The notes below the pieces were generated by a model. It had not been told where the DNA came from. It saw only the letters and a program-made list of their open reading frames with translations, and did not search any database. This document shows, one piece after another, positions 20,624 to 30,850 of a stretch of 64,000 nucleotides of DNA (position 1 is its first letter; each line of letters starts with the position of its first letter). The position numbers and the translations under genes were made by a program. Origin of the DNA: Flectonema sp. DT1601 (taxonomy: Eukaryota > Euglenozoa > Diplonemea > Diplonemida > Diplonemidae); the NCBI GenBank assembly GCA_964019425.1, contig OZ025830.1, forward strand, positions 1-64,000. Reading direction: 5' to 3'.

Positions 20624-21612
20624 TTAGCTGTTAATCACTCTCTCCAAAGCTTCAGACACTAAAGTTTCAGCCGTCGCAAATGGTTTCACCAGAAATCGGA
20701 GTACTCCGCCGAACTGCTCGAACTTGTAATCTAACTCTTTCTGTTGCTCAGCATCATTGGTTGCCTTCAGTTCAAAGATATCAACAGGGAGATTTGCTAT
20801 TTCGGTTCGTGTCCAAAGAGGTAAGCACACAGAATAACCACTATCCTTCAAGATTTCACACCCCCGCTGGAATCGTGAGGGTGAACCAGTAAGAATGAGT
20901 AGTTCCATTCCATCGAGTTCCTTGTCAATCACGGGTAATTTCTCCGGCATTTCGAACACACCGATCGTTCCCTTTTTATTTCTATTAAATACAGACCCAT
21001 CATAAACTGCAACACTGATATCAAAATTATCACCTTTCCTTGTAATCTCGTAAACGTGGGCATCGCCATCAGAGAAGAGGATGGTTTCAAAATATTTCAG
21101 GAATTCATTGTTCCCCTTCACCCACTGCAACAGTATCCAAAAGCGGAAAGTCGTTTTGCCGATGCCTGGGGTGCCTGTGATTTTGAAAACTGGCTCCTCC
21201 GCACAACTCCGCGCTTCCAAATCGCTTGCAATCTTTTTTAAAGCATTGACATAACAATCGCGTTCTAGTATAAGTCGAGCCTCCTTCCAAATTTCAACAG
21301 AATTATCTTCGACCGCCAAGTTAGTAATTTTATCTGTTCCCTCATGCTTGCCCATGGCTTTCAAGAGGGCTTGCATCTTAGCGATACTACGTTCAAGCTT
21401 CTGCCGTTTAAGACCGTCCTCGCGTTCGCTTTCGTTGTATGTTTTCTGTATTAATTTTGAGTCAGAATAAACAATCAGTTTGGACTTCCTATCAGAAGTC
21501 CCTACCCGATTTACAAAGAGACGTCCCTGAAGTCGATCCAAAGAAACAGTTCTTCGGCACTTTAAAGCAAGTCTTTGAAAAATCTCAAAAAGTGTGGACC
21601 GTGTGGTACCTG
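20624..21612 (-). pseudogene. P-loop NTPase of the Crinkler/RHS type, partial
   Basis: An open frame of about 330 residues on the minus strand. It has a Walker A motif GTPGIGKTTF near residue 155, a Walker B-like strand MELLILTGSP near 260, then SVCLPLWTRTEI and EQFGGVLRFLV. The last two are characteristic of the Crinkler/RHS NTPase, where the usual phrase is F-GG-RF. A leading basic/coiled-coil region covers residues 50-110. The frame begins just after a splice-acceptor-like TTCACCCCCTCAG, so it is an internal or terminal exon. No effector domain is attached within the frame. It is treated as part of a broken locus. Confidence 0.65.
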
Positions 21613-21655
21613 AGGGGGGTGAAAACAAGGGGTGTGTTAGGAGGGCTCACAAAAA

Positions 21656-21925
21656 TTACAAGTAATTCCGTGCATTGAGCAATCCATAACCAGGGTTTCC
21701 CTCTGAGTTGAGTGGGGAATGAAATGGGAACCCAATTTTTATTTTTATCGGCCTGATTTGAACCTTAATAATATGCTCCACCAGACCCGGCTTGTTAATT
21801 CCCCCATCTTCGATGCTTAGGCTACTGGCCTTCTCTTGAACATCCCACGTGCTCAGCTTTCGAAATTCGGCTCGAAGCTGTGCTTCTTTCTGTACAAGAT
21901 AGACAGAGGACCAATCCTTGGATGC
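21656..21925 (-). other. Coding remnant upstream of the NTPase frame
   Basis: About 90 codons stay open on the minus strand and read as a plausible protein (YLVQKEAQLRAEFRKL, then INKPGLVEHIIKV), resembling a SAP-like or helical adaptor. It could be an upstream exon of the same Crinkler-type locus. The function is not recognised. Confidence 0.35.
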
Positions 21926-22349
21926 GGATGGCAGATTAGCATTAGGCCTTGCTGTCTAGAGGTCTTCCCTGTGAGGACGGAGTGGTACTTTCAGCCCCTG
22001 TAGCGCTTCCTGTTGTGCTTGTTATTGCCAATCTGAAGAGGGTTGGTGGTCCTGCGTTGATGTGGTAGCCTTTGGAAGTCCGTGTGCCTCTGGAATATGT
22101 TGTACGTTATCAGTAGGGCAGCCCTCACTCCAATGGTTCCGTTAGTTGACTAAGAACTATCAACAACACTGAATAACCTCCCCATCCCTTGAGGGGTACA
22201 GGATGACAGCGAACACAACGGTTGTTAGCTTCAGCCCACGAGCATGACGGGCACTAGAGGAAGTATCATGTTGCAGCGATGTGACGGAGGGTGAGGAGGA
22301 AGCTGCTGCTTCAAGAAGTCAGGTCACTGACAGATCACCTGTGAATTCA
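21926..22349. other. Unassigned stretch between Crinkler and Penelope-like remnants
   Basis: No supported gene; a short plus-strand open frame at 22281-22517 resembles nothing known and overlaps the end of the retroelement remnant. Confidence 0.5.
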
Positions 22350-24745
22350 TCAACAAGTCGGACTGTCCTTCGAGATATAGTCGGGGACTTCGACCCGCTT
22401 CCCTTCTGTCTGTGCACCGGCGACGTCAACTGTGTCACTCACTCGGGGCTTTGTTGGATGTCTCTGCGCCGATCCCTTCTTGCCGCAATATCTGTCTTTT
22501 GCATCTTCGTTATTTGAAAATGCGAAACCATGAGTGTTGAGTTCGTTTCGGGTTAGGGTCTCATCATTGGACATGTACTGATTCAGGATAGTACTAATTT
22601 CCTCAAGTATTTCCTTGTGCGGTAAATTAGTGTACATGTCACTAAAGTCAAAGGACTTAACATTTCTATAGCTGAGACAAGTGTAGTTAGCTTTAATATA
22701 TTTAGCTACCTCATCAACATTGTCAACTATGAAATATTTCTGTATTCCGGTTTTCCTTTCTTCCTCTTTTTCTATCGTTTTAATTCTAAACAATAGCGTT
22801 TTTAAGATGCCTGACAGTTCTTTTGACATCTCTGTGGTTGCAGTGAGAGGTTTGCCTCTAAACAAACAGTTGTCACCTTCCTTTTGAATATCGAAGTTTG
22901 TTTTTGAGGAAGAACCAGCTATGAAACGAAACTTCATCGGTTTCTTGTGAAACTTCGGACTACCATAAAGATATGGTAAGTTGTTTGTGTGTCTGAAGCC
23001 GTGTTTTTTGTTAAGTTTTTCTAACCTAATCATTTCCTCCTTGGTCTCTTCATTGTTGTATTCTTTGTAGACATTACAACCGTTGATTTGGTTGTTGAGG
23101 GTTTGTTGGTACAAATGTCTACAACACAGAGCTAGGTCGTGTGTTGTCTTGTCAATCTGGAGAAAATCCATGTGTTCTTTGATTTTAGTAATCTCCTTTT
23201 GTACCGTTTGTAGTTCATTATTGTTTTGTAATGGTGGCATATTACTGATGTAACCTCTCAGGGTAGTTTTTTTAGAAAAATCGCAAGATCATAATGCAAT
23301 GAGATGAAATCATCAACTGCTGATTCTACTTCTTTGAGGATCTCATCGCTGTTATCATGTAGGCGATAACGGCCACCTTTGGAGAAGTAGGTTTTTGAAT
23401 CTCTTTGTTGTCAGCAGCTTTGAAGCGTGAATTAGAACGTGAGAGTCTGTTCGTTTATTCTTGTCAACAAAGTTTTGGCGAGGGCTCTTTAGCCGATTTC
23501 AAAATCTGTTTTTGGAAGAAACCTACTCTCCGTAGCATGATCACAAAGGATGTCCCTGAGAGTTGTATTGAGTCTACGAGAGACTTTCATTCTGGTTAGA
23601 GGTTCTGTGCTTCCTGCTGCTAGTTCTAAAGCTTCTTTGCAATTAAATATTCCATTGAAAGGAATATTCCCCATGGCAGGGGGTACAAATTTGACTTTTA
23701 ACCAGGCTGCTTTTTGTTTGCCCTGTCTTTTTTTTGATTCTTCAGTGAGAGACAAGCGTTTTTGTAAAGCATTGATAATTATATTCATCTTATCAAGTAT
23801 TTGGTGCTTACCATCAATATATTGAAATATTCAACGTAGGGTTCTCCTTGTTCTGGAGTATGTCCATTCTGAGATAATATCTTCATTTAAAGAATCGAGA
23901 TTCAGCAGATGGTTGATCTGTCTTCGGACTGAAGCAAATTTCCCTGCATTGGTTTCTATTGTGAGTTTGTAATCCTCCGTATGATACCAGGTTCTGAGTT
24001 GTGATTTGTCACGTTTCTCTTTGGGTCTGTCTCTTTTATCATCAGGGATAATGGGGGGGTTTACCTTCCGTTTTCCCCCTCTCTCGACGTTCAAATCGAT
24101 CCATGTTCAAAGGAGCGTTTAGGTGTTTCAGCCAGAAAACTTCGCCCGGGTCTGCAGCTGTTCTAAAAACACTAACAGGTAGTTCCAGGTTTCAGTTGAC
24201 TTTTTCAAGTGTAGCGGCATAGAGAGGTCCTCCTCTTCGGAAGAGGTATTTCTGTAGGGTTCTTTTCTTGGAGTACCTTGAAGACCAGTGCGCAAAGCTG
24301 TTTTACTCTTAGGTTTAGTCACATGTTTCTTTTTCAAGTTGACTTTATCTTCGTTGGGTTTATTGGTGACATTCTTTGAAATATTCGAATTATCCATCGT
24401 AACCTTTTTATTCCCATTCTTGAAAAATGTATCCTTCCATTAAATACTCGGGTTAACTTGAGCTTTCTTAAAGGGGTCCTTGTTCTTTTTTGGATCAATC
24501 TGATAATGTTTGATCTTTTGAGAGGCGTTAAAGCATGCCTTGTTTCCATTGGTATTGTGCTCAAAGTCTATGGTTTTTTCCATGATTTTGGAGCCATCTT
24601 TAATGAAATGCCTTTTCGGTATCTTATTAATGTTGTTAGAGTCATAAACCTGACATATAAAACCTAACTCGGATAGATCAAAGGACCAGTGCCAGCCTGG
24701 CTTAGGTTTTTTCGACCACGGAAAATTACTGAAGTTATGAAGAGG
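22350..24745 (-). mobile_element. Penelope-like retroelement remnant, broken
   Basis: Coding traces in several minus-strand segments cover an N-terminal Lys-rich region and then reverse transcriptase motifs LPYLYGSPKFHKKP, RFIAGSSS and SFDFSDMYTNLPH. The phrase pattern (Y-x-x-PK-H-K-P, FIA-S, SFD-x-x-x-x-YTN-P) is that of Penelope-like element RTs. The downstream RT palm and the GIY-YIG endonuclease are not seen. The copy is truncated and interrupted several times. Its first 350 bp are duplicated at 19561-19912. It lies between the Crinkler N-terminal exon and the NTPase frame, so it may have landed in an intron or broken the gene. Confidence 0.75.
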
Positions 24746-24943
24746 CATATCGGTGGCTGACGAATAAGTTACAAATGGGACAGATCGCCACTTGCCCGGT
24801 AATCAGTAATTGGGTTAGGTTCGCTCGACTGCAAGAGAACAAATCAATCTGAAGGGCTGTCAGTGACCAATACGAAAAAAGGACGGGACCCGTTCAGACA
24901 GGTTACCCCGAAATGCGTTACAAATAAAAAGTAAAAGGTATAC

Positions 24944-25249
24944 CTCAGTAGCATTCTCTAACAAGCCGATGTATCTGCTCTTCTCAGCCTCCAGGTTCTT
25001 TAAGTCGGTGTTGAGCTCTTGCAGATAGTTGTCGAGACCACCTCTTTTGGCATCTATCCACTTTTTAAATCCGTTCTGTTCACCAGTGAGAGCTTTTGCA
25101 TTGAATTCTGCTTGTTGGATCACAACGATCTCCTTAATCTCATTCTCCTTTTCAGTGATCTTCGTTATCGTCTTCCCCAAGAATGTTCTAATACTGTCTT
25201 TCTCTGCATCTATCACAGCAGGCTGAACATCGGATGGTGAGCCGGACAT
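24944..25249 (-). pseudogene. First exon of a Crinkler-type or coiled-coil gene
   Basis: The ATG opens 102 codons (MSGSPSDVQPAVIDAEK onward) of charged coiled coil with KITEKENEIKEIVV and YLQELNTDLKNLEAEK, ending at a good donor (GAG then GTATACC). The next exon is not identifiable because the Penelope-like remnant starts within 200 bp. It is on the same strand as the NTPase frame and could be its original N-terminus. It lacks a signal peptide or a clear LxLFLAK-type Crinkler leader, so the family is inferred from position. Confidence 0.45.
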
Positions 25250-25283
25250 TGTTTTTGTGTCGTTGTTGTTGTTTTATTGGGGG

Positions 25284-25331
25284 TGAAACTTTGACAATGT
25301 AGAAACAGTAACAACTTTAGGTATTAAAGAA
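25284..25331. repeat. Short repeated element (about 45 bp), copy 2
   Basis: Matches 20541-20588 with one or two differences. It lies 35 bp upstream of the ATG at 25249 on the minus strand, so a shared promoter or 5' leader is possible. Confidence 0.85.
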
Positions 25332-25342
25332 AACAAAATTAA

Positions 25343-25600
25343 TTAATTCTTCGGGGCCGACTTCTCGTTTAGGGGGTTTTTACACGTAGTCTTATTGTGG
25401 CCCACCTTACCACAACGACTACACAAGTTCTTTCCCTCCCCTTTAGAAGGAATCTTCTTACCCTTCGGTTTCTTAGTTGTTGGGGGTAACAGTTCAGTCT
25501 TCGCCGACTGAAACTGATACAGCCCAACTGGGCGTACTGGGTCGTCATACGCCTTTCGTAAGGCTGGATCAGGGCTACTTCCCAGCCACAGAACCTTCAT
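25343..25600 (-). mobile_element. MULE-like transposase C-terminus with CCHC zinc knuckle
   Basis: An 85-codon frame ends with basic PKGKKIPSKGEGKN then CSRCGKVGHNKTTCKNP, a perfect C-x2-C-x4-H-x4-C knuckle. The basic linker followed by CSRCG-GHNK-TC is typical of the extreme C-terminus of Mutator-like (MULE) transposases. The DDE catalytic domain and the SWIM zinc finger are absent, so only the tail remains. It could instead be the knuckle of another element, but no gag or RT is nearby. Confidence 0.55.
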
Positions 25601-25741
25601 CCTAAAACCCCTGCAGCACTTGATGACTGCTCCTCATCTAATATGGGGGAAGACTGTTTGATTAGCTTCATACGAATATAAATCTCTTGTATTGTATCAA
25701 AGCTCAATAATAAAATTAAAAAAACTCATGACACTAAAATG

Positions 25742-25886
25742 TTATAATCAATGTTTCTAACTTATCTGCATACATGTCTCTTTTTCTGTGTTGTCATTCA
25801 GTGCAGTACGGAATCGAGTTATTCAATTACGAATTAATCGTGAGCCCTGGGAAACCAAAACCAGGGTATAATGTAATACAGCAGAG
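25742..25886 (+). repeat. Dispersed repeat, copy 2 (about 145 bp)
   Basis: Second copy of 13474-13618. It is followed by a small palindrome, TAGGCTTCGCCTA, at about 25889-25901. Confidence 0.9.
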
Positions 25887-25901
25887 TGTAGGCTTCGCCT
25901 A

Positions 25902-26598
25902 TAGTCTCTAACAATCTTTATAAAAAATAAAAATGAACATTTCTTAGTAAAATTCTTTATAAGGTCCCGGGGGAAATTTGATATGGGAAGAATACTGCAG
26001 GTCTTTGCACAAACCGTGGGGTAACTTGATACTGTGATTAACTATAAAGCAACTTGAAACTGGCTAAAACGAATATAGGGTTCGGCCAAACCTGGTTGCA
26101 ATGAAAAGAGACCAACAGTTGGTCTCTTTTCGTGGGGACTTGGATAAATAAATCAAGGTTAACACGTTTCGGGGGGGTGAAATAAATAATCTTCTTTCTT
26201 CCATATACACATTCTTTATAAGCCATAGTCTCACAGCTGGTCTTATTCAGCACGAACAAGAAGAGTTCGAAAGGGAGTAGGTTTACACTGAAATGCGTTA
26301 AAGGAAAGTAAATGGAACAAGGGGAACAAAAAGTACAAACACCTCACCAGTAAAGGTGAAAATCTCCATGTTGTCACTACCTGCTTGAAAGTTGAAGATA
26401 AAAAGATAGATTTACACCCTTCTAAGTTAGAAGTAACGATGATAATACAGGCCGATTCTAAAGGCCGGACTACAATAGAAATTCATTATTAATGAGCACC
26501 GCTATCTCGAAAGTTGACTCACCTTGGGCTTGTTGAGATTTTAATGCCTTACGTAGTACAATTAACCTAACCATATCTGCAGCTTCAACTATCAAATC
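25902..26598. other. Intergenic stretch with a perfect palindrome
   Basis: No gene was recognised. 26103-26116 and 26118-26131 are perfect 14-bp complementary arms around a single A (GAAAAGAGACCAAC). The rest is AT-rich and serves as the 3' flank of the TrmH-type gene. Confidence 0.7.
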
Positions 26599-28286
26599 TT
26601 ACACCTGTCTCAATTGAGAAATTTGGTGGTCGAAATCCTTCTTCAAATCAGTGACTATCTCCGTCTTGTACGGGGGTTGACCAAACGAGCGCTGCTTGTA
26701 GAACTTCGAAACTCGCATCGTAGGTGGCGATGGAGCTTCCGTTTTGATCTCCCGACCTTCCCTTCTTGCTTCTGAAATCTCGCGTGAGATAGGTGTAACT
26801 AATCGTACCTGTTTTTATGTTATTGAGGAGGATACGATGATATTATCACATAGAATAAGAAGACAATAAACGAATCTATGAGGATCCAGGATAATCATAA
26901 TTTAACATACCCTCGCTGCTTTAGTGTTTACAACAGAAACTGGTACCGGTGGGAGTGCAGAAACGAATGTTGGTTCCATCATCGAACTCATGAGCAACGC
27001 TGCCTGTGACGACTGTTTATTTTATTTGTATTTTGGTAAAAAAAAAGCCGCCGAACGGCAACATAATTGTTATTCTACAAAGAAAAATTGCATACTGCTG
27101 GTAAGCCAAGATGGTTTGAAGGTGTCTTAACTAACTGCGTCTGAGCTTCGAGGTTATGGCGAACGTAGTCAACGTCAAGACCATATTTTTTATCACCGAA
27201 AAAAAAGCACATTGGCTGGTCAATATTACCCGAAGACTGCAAATCACGCCACACTTGATCCGCTGTAGAGGCGGAATCGAGGTCTTCGTTGTTGGTAGCT
27301 GAGAGGACTGGTAGCATGCCATGGTGGGATATCATTCGATTAATAATACCCCATGGATCGTCTCCATGCTCTTCTCTTATGACGTGGAACCTTGGGTAGC
27401 CTCCTGCAGTTACGCCTGCTGCCATTGAAGCATCAATAACTTCCGGATGGTATGCATCGATACACCCGTCAACTAGAAGAATAGCATCACATCCCAATGA
27501 AGCAGCAGATCGTATTTGTTCTCCCAACTGCTCTGATTCTTTTATACCAACAAATATAGCTGCACGTTTTATACTTGCGCTATCAGAGAGCCAAAGTTGT
27601 TGTCTTTCTTCTTCATCCGGCATGATGTACTCAGCCACCAGACCTTCGAATCCATCTTTATAACTCTTTCCAGCAGCCATTGCAGTCAGCTCCCTTGTGG
27701 CGAGTACTGTAGGCATTTTTTCAAGATTAATTCCCTTAGGTACCCTGGCCTCCGGATTCAGTAGTAGTACTTCGGGCCTCACACCTCTCCGAGCCAGTTG
27801 AGCAATCGTCTCAGAACATCGCACAGTAAACTTTTCTTGTTTATGTCTGTACTTCGTATTTTCACGTAATCTAATAAGATGACCTATCAGTCTATGCTTT
27901 CGGTTAGAGACAGTCTGGCGTGTTGTTGGAAGCTCCAGTTGTATATTCTCCCAGTCGATCAGAGTTTGTGTTTTCTTTTGTCTCTGCAAGGGGAGCGTAG
28001 ATGCGAAATCGGACATGTCTGCCTCAGTAGATTGTCTCGATACTTTTATAGCATCCTTTCTCAGCTCTTTCCAGGCCTCAGCCTTGACCTGGTTAGCATG
28101 TTCTTGAATCGACTTTCCTCCACCATAGTATGCAGTGTCCTTCGACATGGGCCCCTTTCCTGAAACCCCAGGTGCAATACCTTTGCCTTGGACACTGTCC
28201 CTTTTTCGATAAACATCTCCGTGATCGACCCTTTGCATGTGTGATTTTTCCGCTGGCACCCGCAGTGCAACCAAAGACTTCCTCAT
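26599..28286 (-). CDS. TrmH/SpoU-family RNA 2'-O-methyltransferase
   Basis: The model has exons 28286-27096, 27003-26911 and 26808-26599 (497 residues), with introns of 92 and 102 bp that keep the frame and use GTATGC..CACAG and GTATGT..AACAG. The catalytic SPOUT domain covers about residues 240-410: motif 1 EQLGEQIRSAASLG with the conserved Arg, motif 2 CIDAYHPEVIDASMAAG, and motif 3 FFFGDKKYGL followed, after the first intron, by HLGLPAAALLM in place of the usual SLNVSVAAA. The family transfers a methyl group from AdoMet to a ribose 2'-OH in tRNA or rRNA, usually as a knotted dimer. The N-terminal 200 residues are basic and unassigned, perhaps RNA-binding; the basic C-terminal tail is also unusual. 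Motif 1 has Glu-Gln where Asn is common and motif 3 lacks the usual Glu, so activity is not certain. The target RNA cannot be told. Confidence 0.75.
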
Positions 28287-29444
28287 TTTTTTAATAAGTT
28301 CTTGTCACGTAAAGAAAAACGTAAATTACGTGCATATCTTATTCGGTGCCAATCGCGCTAAGCAAACATCTTAAGAGTATAGTCGGGGTATTCCTGTCTG
28401 CATTGTTGAATAATAATAACCTTGTTCTTATGCCGCCACTTCCTAACAGAAAGGCCTGGAATAGGGTTGTGGGGGAAAACACTTTGCTATGCATTTCGGA
28501 TCAGTTCCGTTGCCACTAAAAAAGAGAAAAAATAATTCATCAGATTTTTGAGGGCGAAAAGTACTGAAGGTGTGGTTGCGCACACAAGATAGGTAGCGTT
28601 ACGCGAAAGTCTCAGATTCATTTGCTTTGAGTACAATGAAAATAAAATAAACCATGCGTGATCTGCGTAGCTTAAAGGTTCTACTCACAATAAAGATAGC
28701 AAATCCCATGTTGTAATAAATAATAATTCAGGGGATGTGCTAAACCACAAAAACCACGAATTTTGTATTCGACTGTCACACCTGATATAAACAATCACAG
28801 ACTTGCATACAATGCCAGACTGCTCCGAATACAAAAAGCTGCCCAACTTACACTGCGAAATGCGGAAAAGCAATTGTGATAAAACTTGATGAATAAACAA
28901 ATGATTTTCGTAGTGTGAAAAGAAAAAGAACTGAGAAAAAAAAACACAGAAAATAAAAACAACACAGAATATACTATTATGCAATTCACACATCAGTCTA
29001 CTTGCGTTGCTCAACTGTGATAGTACTGGTTGATTCGCAGTACTCTCTGCTACCAAAATAGTTCACTTTATGAAGTAAACATAATACTGCTTCACAGTAT
29101 ACTAATGACTGCTAACTTGTAACCAGTTATAGGAACAGAAGAAAGAAGACAGGCTAGATAGATGTTTACTGGTACTGACAGGTCCTGCAGCTTCAGCAGA
29201 GCTGCACCAAATCTCGAACAAGGGTGAGGCTAGGGAAATATTCATTTCCCCAAGGGCAAGTTAACTATAATTTTTCATTTGTTGTCCAAAGCATAGCAAC
29301 AGTAAATCAGACGTTGCATGTTTCTGGAACTGTGCAGCACTACTAACTCTTGAACTGTCAGGCAGCTTTGACTAATCAAGTGAGCATGTGCTGTAGTACT
29401 TTAGTTCGATCGGAGAAGGCGTCTGATATCGAAAACCTTCCACA
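28287..29444. other. Intergenic stretch
   Basis: No supported gene. It is AT-rich and separates the 3' end of the kinase from the 5' end of the TrmH-type gene. Confidence 0.6.
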
Positions 29445-30665
29445 TCATCTCTTCGGGAAATTGTCATCAATGAATGTTTCAGGGTCGGCTAATTCCGCAA
29501 ATCCATCCGGAACGGCGGTGCAAAGTCGCTGATCAGTCATAATCTCAACACCTGGAGTTGCAGAGAACTCGGGATTGAAACGGGAGATCTCAAGATTGCA
29601 AAGTTTCCTGCATTCTGCTTCCCCAGTAATTCGCTTTGAAAAACTGCCATCAAAAACTGGCCACTCACCATCCTCATCTCCCTCAACCCATGCGTATACA
29701 TCGAGGTAATCGTGACGTAAGAGATATCTGATTTCTGTTCTATCAGATGGGTTCCATGCGAGCATTTTGCACAGCAGGTCCATTGCTGCGTCGCTTGCTT
29801 CTGGCAATTGACTCTTCAAATCAGATGGCGGTGTTGCTGGCTGCTTTAAGAGCCATTCTTTTGGAAGTTTAGAAGTCACCCAATCAGCATCTTCTGGTGG
29901 AATGAATCCGATGCAGTTAATGATCATGAGAATCTGTTCCTTTGTTCCCTGCGACCCCTGATTGGTACTCGGGAACAGTGCCCTATTTCTGAGTGGACGA
30001 GTCCCCTTGAGCATTTCTGCAAAGATACATCCCAGAGACCAGACGTCGATTGAAGCACCGTACCGCTCTCCGAGAAGGACTTCCGGAGCTCGATACCATC
30101 TTGTTACAACATAGTTAGTAAGTTCATCGCCACCCTGTGGGATGTCACGGCCGAGACCAAAATCCGCAAGTTTGACTCCCCCTCCTGACTCAATTAGAAT
30201 ATTTGAGGGCTTCAGGTCTCTGTGCATAACTTTAGCAGTGTGAAGTGCATACAATCCGCACATAAGAGAATACATTATACTAAGAATATGATTACTTACA
30301 AAATATTCTGGATTAGATCTCATAAGTTTGTACAAGTCAGTCTCACAGTACTTACTTACGAGGTAAAGTTCCTGATACTTTGCATCCTGTGGCCGAATGA
30401 TATCCTTAAGATTAAGCATATTCTCGTGTCTGTCAAAGTGAACCATCAATCTAATCTCTCTCATTAACTTTCTCCAGTAGTCGAGTCTGTATTCTGGTCT
30501 ATGCTCCCACTGTACTTTCTTAAGCGCCCACATTGAACCATTTCTACTGTCAACTGCCCTAGCCACACATCCATAACTACCTCTCCCAATTATCTCAAGC
30601 TTTGTGTAATAATCCGGAACTGTGAACTCGGCCCCAGCTAGCGTCGTTGTCACATAATGTGTCAT
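29445..30665 (-). CDS. MAP-kinase-like CMGC protein kinase with a TNY activation loop
   Basis: Single exon; the likely start is the ATG at 30665 (406 residues). The frame is open 48 codons further, but that part includes a splice-acceptor-like CCCCCACTAG 19 nt before this ATG. Kinase landmarks: glycine loop IGRGSYGCV, the Lys of WALKKV, the HRD loop VMHRDLKPSN, ADFGLG, and the CMGC signature VVTRWYRAPEVLL. The activation loop reads ELTNYVVTRW, so the MAPK T-x-Y motif is TNY rather than TEY, TDY, TGY or TPY. A MAPK insert region (FPSTNQGSQGTKEQILMIINCIG) and an acidic C-terminal tail follow. All catalytic residues are present, so it should phosphorylate Ser/Thr-Pro substrates; the upstream kinase and pathway are unknown. 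It lies 186 bp downstream of the SRRM1-like gene on the same strand. Confidence 0.9.
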   Translation of the reverse strand: MTHYVTTTLAGAEFTVPDYYTKLEIIGRGSYGCVARAVDSRNGSMWALKKVQWEHRPEYRLDYWRKLMREIRLMVHFDRHENMLNLKDIIRPQDAKYQELYLVSKYCETDLYKLMRSNPEYFVSNHILSIMYSLMCGLYALHTAKVMHRDLKPSNILIESGGGVKLADFGLGRDIPQGGDELTNYVVTRWYRAPEVLLGERYGASIDVWSLGCIFAEMLKGTRPLRNRALFPSTNQGSQGTKEQILMIINCIGFIPPEDADWVTSKLPKEWLLKQPATPPSDLKSQLPEASDAAMDLLCKMLAWNPSDRTEIRYLLRHDYLDVYAWVEGDEDGEWPVFDGSFSKRITGEAECRKLCNLEISRFNPEFSATPGVEIMTDQRLCTAVPDGFAELADPETFIDDNFPKR

Positions 30666-30850
30666 GCCTCCTACTGCTGCAGGCCTAGTGGGGGTAATGA
30701 TAATTAGGTTATGATATCGCAGAATTGCTGATTTTCTTAAACAATTTAGATGAGAGCAAACTCTTCTCTCGGCAACTTGCAGAGAATCTGAATTCTCGAT
30801 ACGCAACACGCACCGTTTGGTAATCTTTCCTCCAATGCCTCAAAGAAGAG

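Noticed and set aside
26481-26598. Further 3' exon of the TrmH-type gene (VEAADMVRLIVL-like reading)
   Set aside because: No GT-AG pair keeps the frame; the stop at 26599 ends a coherent model.
30666-30809. N-terminal 48-residue extension of the kinase
   Set aside because: It includes an acceptor-like CCCCCACTAG, has no similarity to kinases and its start may be non-ATG; the ATG at 30665 is preferred.
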